Position numbers and translations under genes: made by a program. Shown piece after piece: positions 44,485 through 55,855 of a stretch of DNA of 64,000 nucleotides. Source of the DNA: Heliocidaris erythrogramma (lineage: Eukaryota > Echinodermata > Echinoidea > Camarodonta > Echinometridae); the NCBI GenBank assembly GCA_025617745.1, contig CM046859.1, forward strand, positions 248,001 through 312,000, in the 5' to 3' direction. The notes below the pieces were generated by a model, which was given only the letters and a program-made list of their open reading frames with translations, ran no database searches and was not told where the DNA came from. The first letter of the stretch is position 1. Each line of letters starts with the position of its first letter.

Positions 44485-45584
44485 GGCTCTGTTCAGGCGC
44501 TTTTTGGAAGCGAACCGTGCCAGGGTGGTTAGAAAACGTGCGTTCAGGCGCTTATTGGGAAGCGTACCTCGGAGGTAAATATTCGGTACGCTTTGCGCTC
44601 GAATCCGGGGGACGATACGTTGCGTAGCAACCGGAGTCAAAGGTAACGAATTTGGCGCGCTATTCAACACAACTAATTCGCCCTGGGCTCGGCTGGTTTC
44701 ATCACGCTCAATCGAGCTCTCGATCACTGTACAACACTGTATTGCTAATGAATTCCTTCACATTGTCCGTTGTATGATTTATCGGTATTCTCGCATGTAG
44801 TTTAATAATACGACGAATACATAACATGCAATTTAGCGCACTCGTTGAATTACCACTTCCGGTACAGTACGGTTTACGTTCAGGTGCTCGCCGAGGCACG
44901 GTACGGTTCGCTTTGGCACGCCCTGGACGACCTCGGCCCTGTTCAGGTGCTCTTTTGAAGCGTACCGTACCCGTGCCAGAGCGTACCATACTGTGCCAGA
45001 GGAGGCGCCTGAACGCTCTAAAGTGAACCGTAACCATACCGTACCGCTCCAGAAGCGTGCCACGGCGGACCACCTCTCGAGGTGGTCCAGTGCGTGCCAA
45101 AACGTGCCAAAGCGATCCGTACGGTGCCTCGACGAGCATCTGAACGCAAACCGTATTGTACCGGAAGTGGTAATTCAATGAGCGCGCTAAATTGCATATT
45201 ATTTATTATTCACGTACACTGCATGTGTTTATTAGCAATACAGTGTAGTGCAGTGATCGAGAGCTCGATTGAGCGTGATGATATCAGCCGAACTCTGGCT
45301 CTAGAGTTTTGTTGAATAGCGCGCCAAATTCCTCACCTTTGACCCCGGTTGCTACGAAAAGTATCATCCCCCGGATTCGAGTGCGAAGCGTACCGAATAC
45401 GTACCTCCGAGGTACGCTTCCCAATAAAGCGCCTGAACGCTCGCTTTCTAACCACCCTGACACGGTACGTTTCAGTGGTGCGGCACGGGTCGGCACGGCC
45501 CTCGAGAGGGGGTCCGGTGTGGCATGCTTCTGGAGCGGCACGGCACGGATCCGGTACACTTTAAAAGAGCGCCTGAACAGGGCC
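44485..45584. mobile_element. 1.1 kb near-palindromic foldback element
   Basis: The left end GGCTCTGTTCAGGCGCTTTT is inverted at the right (AAAAGAGCGCCTGAACAGGGCC). The two arms match for most of their length around a centre near 45,015, including CAATCGAGCTCTCGATCACTG and the motif TACCACTTCCGGTAC. Within the arms, short words GTGCCnnAGCGTACC and GCGCCTGAACG recur. The open frames on both strands follow from the symmetry. Family unknown. Confidence 0.7.
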
Positions 45585-45735
45585 TATGATGTAGTTCTGG
45601 CTAGTCCACGGGCTTGCCCACTTCGGTCTTGCAGCTCAGCTTATGAATAATTCATGAAATTTGCGTTAACATGTGCGGGAAAAAATTCGGTGCCCGGGGG
45701 CTAAAAGCTCGCCGCCCGGCCGCCAAGGAGGCCAG

Positions 45736-45737
<2 letters not shown>

Positions 45738-45772
<35 letters not shown>
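45738..45772. repeat. Poly-G run of 35
   Basis: Uninterrupted G run. Its true length is likely uncertain in the assembly. Confidence 0.9.
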
Positions 45773-45775
<3 letters not shown>

Positions 45776-45779
45776 GACC

Positions 45780-46691
45780 ATAGCTTTACTGGTACTTGAG
45801 ACAGGACGGAACGTTGGTCCAAGTTCATCCAGCAACATTAGCGAGCTTTCGATTTGCACGTCGACATAGTCGACTGGTCCGAGATGACCACATTTTGAAG
45901 CTCTGTGCATGCGCCACGTCGTCTCCCTCGTCCACTAGCCGAATCGAGGACGCGTGCACCCTGAATTTGCCGTCTCCTCGATTCAGCACTTTGTTCACAT
46001 ATAATTATGACGTCATACAAGCTCCGAAAATGGATGAAACTGTGATCCATAACGTCGTGAGAGATTGAAAGCTTAACGCGAAGAGAAAGGACTTGGCCTG
46101 TGCGACGTCTCCACGTTCTGGTGACTCGTTGTAAAAGTCGTTCGGTGCAGAAATCGAAAGCTCGCTATTTGCTGAAGTTAGACAGACCAATCATCGTAAG
46201 AACACTCTCAGCAAGCGAGAATACACGAACTCAAGAAATAACTAAGGATCTATGTCGATCATTGAATATTCTGTAACTTCTTTTAATTCTCATGTTTTTG
46301 TATTTGTTTATTCTTTTGTAACCCTTGTTTTACAATAGTTCACATTATTAATGGTTTCTTAAACCTAGATATATTTGTGCATTAGTCTTCTGTTTGTAAG
46401 ATCACCAAAGTCTTTAGTGGAAGTACCAACATTAGTTAAATATTCTTAATATGAAAATGTTCAACGTTTAGGGCCACTTATTTGACAAACAATTGAAAAT
46501 GAACGTCAGTGAGTCGTATTCTTTGTTCCAGTTGTTTCTTTTCATTGTGAAATTGGACATTGAGATAATCCTCCTCCAAAACAAACTTGGCTAAACGATT
46601 TCATTTACCTTTTTTTGCTTTTCCGAGGAGAGAAACTAGCCTCGTCAAGACATACAACAGCAACATTCTCCACTTGCTCAGACAATCCCTC
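45780..46691. other. No gene recognised before the gap
   Basis: Contains the word GCGAGCTTTCGATTT(n)GCAC once forward (45,850) and once inverted (about 46,150), so a foldback-like relationship of about 300 bp exists. No splice-bounded exon or RNA gene recognised. Confidence 0.4.
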
Positions 46692-47191
46692 NNNNNNNNN
46701 NNNNNNNNNNNNNNNNNNNNNNNNNNNNNNNNNNNNNNNNNNNNNNNNNNNNNNNNNNNNNNNNNNNNNNNNNNNNNNNNNNNNNNNNNNNNNNNNNNNN
46801 NNNNNNNNNNNNNNNNNNNNNNNNNNNNNNNNNNNNNNNNNNNNNNNNNNNNNNNNNNNNNNNNNNNNNNNNNNNNNNNNNNNNNNNNNNNNNNNNNNNN
46901 NNNNNNNNNNNNNNNNNNNNNNNNNNNNNNNNNNNNNNNNNNNNNNNNNNNNNNNNNNNNNNNNNNNNNNNNNNNNNNNNNNNNNNNNNNNNNNNNNNNN
47001 NNNNNNNNNNNNNNNNNNNNNNNNNNNNNNNNNNNNNNNNNNNNNNNNNNNNNNNNNNNNNNNNNNNNNNNNNNNNNNNNNNNNNNNNNNNNNNNNNNNN
47101 NNNNNNNNNNNNNNNNNNNNNNNNNNNNNNNNNNNNNNNNNNNNNNNNNNNNNNNNNNNNNNNNNNNNNNNNNNNNNNNNNNNNNNNNNNN
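46692..47191. other. Assembly gap of 500 N
   Basis: Exactly 500 N, a conventional placeholder length, so the real distance is unknown. It lies where downstream phosphatase exons could be expected. Confidence 0.95.
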
Positions 47192-47370
47192 GGGCGGAGG
47201 CATAATAAATGACACATATCTCTAAGGCTCGGATTCTCTTCTTTCATTTGATGCACTCATATATTACATACTTCACGCATTGGTGACTAAAGACAATATG
47301 ATTGCAGGGCTACCAAAATGTCGTTTGGCCAACGGGGGTTGGGGGGGGGGGGGCGGGGGTGTCGACAAAT

Positions 47371-47582
47371 TTTTTTCTTCGCCAGACCTTCTAAATTCGC
47401 TCAGTGGCAGGGGGGGGGGGGGGGGGGTTTATGGGGTTTAGTTCCCCTCCATAATTCCTGACAAGCAAATAAAAAAGGCCTTCATTCGAGAAAATGGTGG
47501 ATCGTCTATGGTCAAAATGCATACTTTTCTTCAAAAAAGGGGGGGGGGGCACGGGCCGGAAGTGCCCCCCTGGATCCGCCAA
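47371..47582 (-). mobile_element. hAT-like MITE with G-runs, copy 3
   Basis: Same family and orientation as 13,304-13,506, ending CCCCTGGATCCGCCAATG, and preceded by another G-run segment. It lies directly downstream, on the minus strand, of the last visible phosphatase exon. Confidence 0.65.
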
Positions 47583-47741
47583 TGATTATGAGAGTTACTG
47601 AGAAATTTGATAATTATTTGTCTCGCATTATTATTATCTACATGTATATGCCTATCTTCTATTAACAATGGTTCATGATCGCCATTACATTCGAATAACT
47701 TTTTGTCCAATATCCATAAGGAGGACTTCATCAAATTGTAC

Positions 47742-47866
47742 CTTTCGTAGCACAAGCGATCGCGTTGATCCCCACTGCACTTCTGAACAGCCTCCAACTC
47801 AACCGTGATGTCACCAAACAAATGATGGGCTGTGCTAGTTCCCGGCCAGTACTGACGACACTTGAT
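47742..47866 (-). CDS. RPTP exon with the KCxxYWP motif (3' border uncertain)
   Basis: The acceptor CGACAACCCAG is followed in phase 0 by IKCRQYWPGTSTAHHLFGDI and TVELEAVQKC, the PTP segment after the IVMxT strand (KCxxYWP then the G-I-x-V strand). The donor is unclear: GAAAG|GTACAA at 47,742 is possible, but the next residues YNLMK could still belong to the domain. The open frame continues to about 47,585, where a MITE begins, and that extension does not look like PTP sequence. I use the first donor with reservation. Confidence 0.75.
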
Positions 47867-48247
47867 CTGGGTTGTCGAAGAAAATATTGGTTATGTTATG
47901 TAAAATATTATTTTACTGGGACAACTTACTACCCCCAGATAAATAACCGCTGACAGCAACCGACAAGGATGGGGTGCTTTAAACAAGGAGATGGCGGAAA
48001 GGGATATGAGCATAGCTGCCGGGGTAAATTTCCAGGGGGCAGTAGTCGGTACAAGAAAATATGAAATTAGACGTTTTTTGAAATTCTTAGGAATACAGGT
48101 CAATTAAATTGAGATGAAATTTTGAATTTACGTGTGATAAAATGGAATTTACAAGAAATTAATGTAAACCCGATACTCATTTTGTTTTGATGAGGGTGTT
48201 GGGGGGGGGGGGGTGAGGAAATATGCCTCTGTTTTTCATGTTCGTAC

Positions 48248-48345
48248 CTTGTTTGCTTCATTGAGGTTTGTGACCATGGCAATAGTCGCAACATTCTCCT
48301 GCCATACCATCCTCCAGAAATCATCCATGGATGCACTGTTGGGTC
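48248..48345 (-). CDS. RPTP exon: QGP/DFWxMxW and IxMVTNL segment
   Basis: 98 bp, acceptor TTACTGAAAG, donor AACAAG|GTACGAAC. Together with one base of the previous exon it encodes GPNSASMDDFWRMVWQENV and then ATIAMVTNLNEANK, matching PTP motif 3 (QGPxxxTxxDFWxMxW) and the hydrophobic core strand IVMxT. It begins in phase 1 and ends in phase 0. Met replaces the usual Thr/Val in SMDDF, a tolerated position. Confidence 0.92.
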
Positions 48346-48609
48346 CTTTCAGTAATGAAAATGAATCATGCAGAGGTAATCTTAACAATCTATATTCTGT
48401 ACAATAACTGAGACCCCCAAACAGTCTCAAAATGGAACGGACCTCGCCTGACAAGGAACACATTCACAGAAAGAGAAACGGACAAGAAATGGATTCGAAC
48501 AAAAACGGACGGATTGGAAATTTCCCTCTCCGTCGGTTTAACGCTATCCAGCTATGTGTAACAGCTGCTTAACAAACGTGCATATTCCCTTTTTACGTAA
48601 TCATGGGTA

Positions 48610-48922
48610 AAAGTTTACTCAACATTTTTTAGAGTGCAAGGAGCAGGCAAACTAACTCGCCAACACATCCATTATTCCTACTTGCACCTGGATCAATTTA
48701 AATGTGTTAAATAAGGAATTATCGTAAAACAATTGACAGTTCATAAAAGAACTTTTGTTTAGGTTTGTCTTCTTACGATAATTATTTTTACACATGTGTT
48801 TAATGTAAAAATGAGTGAAATTATTATGTTCATATATGTATACTAACTTACTGAATAATGTTCTACATAATTATGTAAAAGTTTGTTTATCCGTGGAAAT
48901 GAAAATAAATTGAATTGAATTA
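48610..48922 (+). repeat. 3' end of a LINE-type repeat next to a second LINE
   Basis: AT-rich tail ending AAATTGAATTGAATT at about 48,905-48,922, the same tail form as at 51,235-51,270. A second LINE body begins immediately after it, so a 3' fragment and a 5'-truncated copy lie head to tail. Confidence 0.55.
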
Positions 48923-48924
48923 AT

Positions 48925-51272
48925 GACGATATAATTGAAACAATGCGTGAAAGAGATCATGCCCATGATGTGGCGCTTAAGAAAGGTGGTGACACATCAT
49001 GGGCTAGGTACAAAGAACTGAAGAACAAAGTGAATTATCTTCTGAAAAAAGAAAAAAGAAATTATCACAGTTCTCAGATAGATATGAGTAAAGGGAATAG
49101 CAAAAAAATGTGGCAGAGTATCAAGCACATTATTCCTAAATCCAATCATGTCTTACCCAGCAGCCTAGACGTGAATGGGACCAAAATTACTGATGACAAA
49201 GGTATTGCTCAAACATTTAATGAATATTTTGTTACTTGTGCTCAAAATATTACGCGTGATATCCCAAAACACGCTGAAATCATTCTAGAAGAAAATGAGC
49301 TAGCTAATACTGAAGAAAAGTTTGAGCTACATCAAGTCACGAACGCATTTGTTTTAAAAGAAATTGAAAACATGAGTGACGATAAAGCAACAGGTGATGA
49401 TGGAATAAGTTGCCGTCTTTTGAAAATGGCGAAATATGTCATTGTTGACTCTTTAACGTGCCTTATCAATAAGTCAATTGCAACAGGACAAGTGCCTAAA
49501 ATCTTGAAAAAAGCGAGAGTTATTCCAATTTACAAGGCTGGTGATATGTCCACTCCCAGTAATTACAGACCAATATCGATATTATCCGTAGTAAGCAAGA
49601 TTCTAGAAAAAGCTGTGCATTTCCAACTATGTGATTTTCTCGACAAATATGAAATATTGTGTGCTAACCAATCAGGTTTTCGTCCCCTTCACTCTACTGC
49701 AACAGCTCTTATGAAATTAGTTAACCAATGGTCATTGAATATTGATAACAATGAATTAACAGGTGTTGCTTTCATTGATTTGAGGAAAGCATTTGACACT
49801 GTTGATCACGATATTCTGTTACATAAACTGAAAGCCATTGGCTGTTCTGATAGGAGTGTTCAGTGGTTTGTATCATATCTGTCTAACCGAGAACAGACGG
49901 TTTGTTTTAAAGGGACCACTTCAAGTTCCTCAAAAATTGTGATGGGTGTCCCACAAGGTTCAATTCTTGGGCCACTTCTTTTTTCTATCTACATTAATAG
50001 CTTACCAAAATGTATTGATGAAGGTATTGTTGATATGTATGCCGACGACACCACTCTAACAGTTAACGGAAGAAGTGTTGCAGAAGTAGAGCGAAAGCTA
50101 ACAAAAGGTTTAGAAAATGTTTTTTCGTGGGTAACAAAAAACCGTCTAGTTCTTAATGCTGATAAGACAAATGTGATGCTTATTGGACCACGATCCATTC
50201 TTAATAGTGTAAAGGATTTTTCTGTCACACTAAACGGCAGTTGTCTGAAAAGAGTTAAAGTTGCCAAGTGTCTAGGTGTCATGATCGATGAGGAGTTGCG
50301 ATGGACGGAACATGTGGAAAAAGTTATTAAGACTGCTCAAAAAAATATTAGTGTAATTAAGCGAGCAAAAAGTTATGTTCCAACTAGGTCTCTGAAACTT
50401 CTATATAATTCCATCGTCCTTCCTCATTTTGATTATTGTTCCTCTGTTTGGTCCGAAAGATTTCAAAGACAAACTATTAAACTACAAAAGGTTCAGAAAC
50501 GGGCTGCCCGTATAGTGTTGGGAGAAGGATTCGATGTATCCTCAAAAGATATGTTTAGTCGGTTAGGTTGGATGACTATTCAGACAGTTTGGACGTGCAG
50601 TGATGATGTATAAAGCAATGCATGGCGTGGCACCAGAATACTTAAAAAAAGATTTACAACATGTCAGCTCTCTACATGATCACAGCACAAGACATGCTGT
50701 AAGAGATACATTGCGTGTACCTAAATTTAGGACGGACACATACAAAACATAGTCCCCTAATATCTGGAATTGCAGTATGGAACCAACTTGAAACTTCTAT
50801 CAAAATGTTGCCTACTTTAAACAGTTTCAAATACACTCTAAAAGCTCTGTTATCTGCAGAGGAGATGTAAGCTGTGAACTATATGGGGATATTATGCATA
50901 GCAACTTCTTTGGTATATGTGTTGTTAATTAATTATTTCCCCTCATTTTGATGTGTGGTTATCATCCATATTTTAATTTGATTATTTCACAGTTTACAAT
51001 GCTAATAATCCTTAATTTAAAATTCGATTCGAAAATTCTTGTAAATAGTCAATGAATATTACTGAATGATTACTTAACTAATGAGGATACCGATTAATGT
51101 GTATTATACGTGTTTATGCTTGTGTATTTATATATATTGATTATTGTTGATGTTATTTGTTTTATTGTTACCAAACAGGGCCTCATGGAAGACCACCAAA
51201 TTGGTGATATGAGCCACCCTGTATAAATATCAGAAATAAATAAATAAATAAATAAATTGAATTGAATTGAAT
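48925..51272 (+). mobile_element. LINE, 5'-truncated, CR1/Jockey/L2-like group
   Basis: Inserted in the phosphatase intron between exons 51,287-51,323 and 48,248-48,345, in the opposite direction to the gene. It holds most of an RT ORF, a 3' UTR and an (AATTG)/(AAAT) tail at 51,235-51,272 that ends 14 bp from the next exon. The endonuclease part is absent. One long frame is retained, so it is younger than the LINE at 40-43 kb. Confidence 0.85.
48943..50613 (+). pseudogene. LINE reverse transcriptase ORF, C-terminal two thirds
   Basis: 556 codons open. A Lys-rich linker (SKGNSKKMWQSIKHIIP) precedes RT motifs SNYRPISILSVVSKILE, ANQSGFRPLHSTATAL, AFIDLRKAFDTVDHDILL, GVPQGSILGPLLFSIYIN and the catalytic YADDT, then the thumb (CLGVMIDEELRWTEHV) and the C-terminal LYNSIVLPHFDYCSSVW. 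A frame change near 50,590 moves the normal ending (MMYKAMHGVAPEYLKKDLQ ... LLSAEEM) into another frame, and a second break near 50,750 follows. Residual coding reaches 50,870. The enzyme would have copied its own RNA at a nicked target; this copy lacks its endonuclease. Confidence 0.88.
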
Positions 51273-51286
51273 GTAAAATGTATTAC

Positions 51287-51323
51287 CTTGTGAAGCAATG
51301 TATCTTTGCGGATGTTGGAAGCT
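51287..51323 (-). CDS. RPTP micro-exon: YIASQG segment
   Basis: A 37-bp exon, acceptor TTTCTCCGACAG, donor CAAG|GTAATA. It encodes SFQHPQRYIASQ plus the first base of Gly and fits exactly between the NASF(I) exon (phase 0) and the GPNSASMDDFW exon (phase 1). It matches the PTP motif x-x-YIA(T/S)QGP. The exon is bordered by the LINE tail within 14 bp of its donor, close to splice signals. Confidence 0.9.
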
Positions 51324-51519
51324 CTGTCGGAGAAACCAGGATGCAATGACATTAGACGTACAACGAAAAAAAGTATTCTAATTAAATTCCATAACTGAAT
51401 ATTAGGAAAGCTAAGGAAATATAAGGAGGATGAGGGAAAGTTAAAGTTAATTTTAGTACACATGACTGATACAATACATGACAGGTACAATACAGTTTTT
51501 CTTGATATTTGCAAGTGTG

Positions 51520-51605
51520 ACTAATAATAATGATGATGATAATAGTAGTGGTTTCTTGTATAGCGCCAAGGTCCATCACGATGTGACGCTCATGCGGCTC
51601 CAATA
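51520..51605 (-). repeat. SINE or LINE tail, reverse orientation
   Basis: AATAATAATGATGATGATAA next to TTTCTTGTATAGCGCC reads on the minus strand as GGCGCTATACAAGAAA plus an (ATT)-type run, the tail form also found at 42.5 kb. Confidence 0.5.
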
Positions 51606-51609
51606 CTAT

Positions 51610-52235
51610 TACTCTGGTCATAGCCGTGATGCTAAATAAGTAGCACTTCAGCATATCGGGTTCCCATTTACACCTGGTGCGTGAACATTTCCATTAAACA
51701 ATTGATATGTAAATCTTATCTACTGATAGATAATGTTGAGAATCGGTCATGCAATTGCACTGTGAAAGAAAATAGCGGAAATGCAGATGCTACTTTTTAA
51801 TGTTTGACGACATAATGAAGAGGAATAAGGATAATCCCTGATTAACATGCTTATGGTAATATGGGACATCAGAATGCAAAAGCATATTTTTGTATGCTTG
51901 ATTGCGTAATGAAAAAAGTGGATAATCTTTTGCTCTAAATCACTAATGAAAAGTACTGGGCACGAGTATGGTTTTATCAGAATTAACAGAAACAACGAAC
52001 AATCGAAAATAAAGGATAACTTAATTTATCTTTTTTTCTAGGTAGGGGTCCTTTCGGAAATATTATGCAAGTAATCTAACAGAAACCATTTAGATGTATT
52101 GTTACTTTGACAATCTTCCACATGAGAATGAAAAGGGTGAGCAAAAAATTCTTGAGCGTAATAGTGCGTTCCAATAATGAAACTAGGCTAATTTTTCAGC
52201 TATTCATACACTCTCCTTGAACAGAATGACACACT
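51610..52235. other. Phosphatase intron, nothing further seen
   Basis: AT-rich intron sequence with no recognised element. Confidence 0.5.
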
Positions 52236-52238
52236 TAC

Positions 52239-52315
52239 TGGAATGAAAGATGCATTGAAGTAATCCGTATCTGGGTCATTATTGCGTATAGCCAGCTGTA
52301 CCCTCGCTGAGTCAT
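52239..52315 (-). CDS. RPTP exon: DYFNASFI segment
   Basis: 77 bp, acceptor ATTACAG, donor TTCCA|GTAAGT. It completes the split Tyr codon and encodes DSARVQLAIRNND and then PDTDYFNASFIP, the PTP motif 2 (DYINASYI) with Phe in two positions. Phase 1 in, phase 0 out. A strong donor consensus. Confidence 0.92.
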
Positions 52316-52319
52316 CTGT

Positions 52320-53190
52320 AATAACGATATACATATCCTTTATTTCCAATCTAAACCATGATTGCACTAGAAATTCAAATACCAACACGGACAGTGCGTC
52401 CCCCCCCCCCACCGAAAAAAACCCAACCAAACTCTAAAACAAAGGGTTATTATGACCAAACTATGTGCTCTATGACAATAATCAGCTGTTTTAAATAAAC
52501 TAGAAGTATTATGCTTTTAAATGATAACTTGATTGCATCCATCCGTAAATGCCTTACCGAGCAGCAGCATCTAAAAAAATGACATGTAAAAACTAAGTTG
52601 GGCCGGATTTGGATAAAGCCGTGAAAACGTTAGGATCAGATGGGAACATGACGCAAATGTAAGATGACTATTAAATCCTATAAGAACGCTGTTTTCATCT
52701 GTTTTTAATGATAATGCCCTCATCATAAAATAAAGGATGATCAATGTATTGTCGATGTTGGGGATAAAGAAATTATATTGAAATGGCACCTGCAATCGAA
52801 ATAAAAGTAGTAAATGGCACTTTCCATTGTCATCAAATGGAAATACAATGTAGAACGGGCACATCAGGCAAAAAAAAAAAAAGAATAAGAAATTAATAAA
52901 TAAAGATTATGGCGATTTCCCACGTAAGAAGGGGCACCTTTTCCATGACACGAAGGTGACTTTTGATCTTTTGATAGATATTTCTTAACTTTTTCTTTTT
53001 TATTTATTTATTTATTTTTTTATTATTATTTATTTTTTTATTTATTTATTTATGCATGCCATCACACGCGGGAAGTTCAGGTACCGTATCTCTTAAAGCT
53101 TGTATTTCCCTCTCCTTTTCGCATGTGATACTAACGTCTTTTACCCAAATCTAATGGCCTTGACATTTCATTAACCTCGAAAAGTTGCGC
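52320..53190. other. Phosphatase intron with TTTA microsatellite
   Basis: A C-run near 52,400 and a TTTATTTATTTA stretch at about 52,990-53,055. No exon recognised. Confidence 0.5.
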
Positions 53191-54043
53191 AGACTGAAGT
53201 TTTTTTGTTGATTTGTGATCTTATGTGGTCCTAGAACAATTTCAGCTTTGTTGCCCTTTGGGCAACCTTGAGCAATTTGCATAATTTGCATAAATCCAAA
53301 ATGGCGCCTGGTAGCCATATTGAAACCCAACTTTTGAACTAAGGTATGATGTATGTATATAGGGGTTTTGAGGGACTGGATTTCATTTTAACGCACTTCT
53401 TGCAATTTAAGGTCACGTTTAGGTCATAAAGGTCAAATAATAATTTGTTACCTGTTTACATGACCGTACATTCGTTAGATTTGTAAAGTGTTATGTCTAA
53501 TGTTTACATGAAGGGGTTTTAGGTATGTAGAACTAATCTCTGAGATCATTCATTCATTCATTGTCAGAAAGGGTCAATTGATAGTCAAAGTTAGAACTTC
53601 AAATGGATAGTATTTAGAAATGATTTGTCTTTGACGGGTATGTGCTGCGGAATGCCTTGATGGTGTTATATTTTCACTATTTAAGTCGAGTTCACTAACT
53701 AAAGGTCAGGTCAAAGTTCAATTTTACCCCTGGATCACAAAGGTCAAATTCAAATATGTGTCATATTTAGTCCATTAATTGTCAGGACTCAGAGAGTAGT
53801 ATATGTATTCAGAATTGTGCCGCTTCAAATCATCTCAGTTTAGATTCCATACGGTTTGAAATACTGCAAACCATTGAATGCTGAATTACTAAAAATATAT
53901 TAGGTCGTATGACTCGAGGTGATACAGTTCAGGATCCACCTCTCTGGGATAACCATAGTATCTATGCATATCACTGACGTCTGTCACAGTCTTGTCGGGG
54001 CTGTTGATGATGTAATGCACTTTGACAATTGGACTATCATTTT

Positions 54044-54482
54044 GTACGGAAGCTTAAAAGTGCCACCGAGATGACGAGATAATTCCCCATCTTCTTGACC
54101 TTTTTTGGTCCGAGAAGGCGAGATCCGTCATTTCGTCTTCTCGACCTTTTTGGTCCGAGAGGCGAGAAGGCGAGATCCGTCATCTCGTCTCCTCGACCTG
54201 TTTTGGTCCGAGAAGTCAAAAAGGCGAGATCCGGTCTATCGTCTTCTCGACTTCTTGGGTCCTAGAAGTCGAGAAGACGAGATTTGGAATCTCACCTTCT
54301 CACCTTCCTGGACTCAAGAAGTCGAGTTGACGAGATTCTGATCTCACCTTCTTGCCTTCTTGGACCCAAGAAGTCGAAAATACGATAGGCCGGATCTCGC
54401 CTTCTCGGAACAAAAAAGTCGAGAAGACGAGGAATTATCTCGTCATCTCCATGATCTTGGTGGCACTTTTAAGCTTCCGTAC
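54044..54482. mobile_element. MITE with AAGTCGAGAAGACGAGAT repeats
   Basis: The ends GTACGGAAGCTTAAAAGTGC and its inverse are followed inward by CACC(A)AGAT and GACGAGATAATTCC. The interior consists of about seven alternating words of the AAGTCGAGAAGACGAGAT type and their inverses (ATCTCGTCTTCTCGACTT), so every part can fold. It is nested within the 3.3 kb foldback element. Confidence 0.75.
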
Positions 54483-54489
54483 ATTTGGA

Positions 54490-55855
54490 TTGTATTACCG
54501 GTAATGATCTTTGATGGAACCAAGAGCGATCGTTACTGAGATTCTGAAGCTGTTACGTAATTTTTCTTGTACATCAAGTTAACAGATAGCGTCAGCATAC
54601 ATGTAGGTTATATGCTCCGCCATAAATTTACGTCTCACTCATCAAGCTCAAAATGTCCAAGAAGGCAAATTCTGTCACCTGCTAATTGAGTAATAACACA
54701 GCCCTTTAAGTTGTAGGAATAAAGATCTAGCACTATAATAAGATGATGCATTTCCTTTTAATTGCTCAGACACTACATATAATATTATTCTGATGAGAGG
54801 TGCTTGACAGGAAAATATGGAAATCTTCTGGATGATACTGGAATGTACCTCTACTATCCGAGAACGAAAAATCCCTTAACACAGTATATTTCTTAGATGT
54901 GTCAAAAATTGATGTATAGGTGCATGTTGAAAAGCCATGTAATATATCATGATTGTGGATTTCTTCTGCCACTCTTGATGGAAATTTGTCAGTATGTTAT
55001 ACTATGTATGAGATAGTCTGATCTAGATTCTTGCAATTATAGCGCAAACTTTCCGTTTGAGATATACTTTGCAGACCTAGCATGTAGATTAAGATTACGA
55101 CTATGCACTTTCTATGCATGAAGGTCCATGTGTTCATCACGGAGTGTAGTGTTGGGTAGGTAGGGCCTACAGTTTCATACGATATAAAGAACCTTCCCTT
55201 GCCTAATTTAATGACACCCTGTAACACAAAGATTTTCAGTCAATCGTAAAGTGTCACTAGCCAATCTAGATCATTTTGTCATGAACACCCCTGCAGACAA
55301 ATCAAAACCGTTGTTTCAAACGTTGCTTGGGGAAGTGTCATTTAATAACCATGAAGAATACCACCAAATCTGTGCTATATCCCATCACCATGCTTCTGGG
55401 TTTTCAACTCGACAAATATTGGACGACACAATAAACATAATCCATACTTTATATCACATGTTTGCAGATAATCCTACAATTGTAAATTTTGGGTACAGCT
55501 GAGGGTGTAAATGGTGATATCCATTATTTATAACAGATCATCATCACCATATACATCATTGTGAATAATTGTGGACTAAAACCCTGGACTACAACATTGT
55601 TTCAAGTAGGCCTATATTATTTAGAATATACGTGTGACAAAAACTGACGGTGGTAGTCCCCTGTTTGTTCCAATGGTTGACCAAAGAGAGCAACTTGGAG
55701 TTCATTTTTTGTTTTTGGTCAGTAGAAATGTAAAACAATTGGGTCGAAGACAAATCATTCCTATTCATTTGTGCCATATACAAAACATACTTGACCTCTC
55801 ACCCTATGATCAAGATGCTTCAGAGTTTGACTTCACTTTAATTGGCCGATTATGA
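54490..55855. other. Centre of the foldback element, no gene recognised
   Basis: Three modest open frames are present (minus 54,766-54,972; plus 55,251-55,502; plus 55,634-55,855). Their composition is not simple-sequence, but I recognise no domain, and no start or splice context supports them. They could be relics of a gene carried by the element. Confidence 0.35.

Noticed and set aside
44251-45650. Arg-rich frames of up to 158 codons on both strands
   Set aside because: Their mirrored distribution follows the 1.1 kb palindrome, and no domain is visible.
46587-47256. Frames of about 200 codons across the gap
   Set aside because: They consist almost entirely of unknown bases from the 500-N gap.
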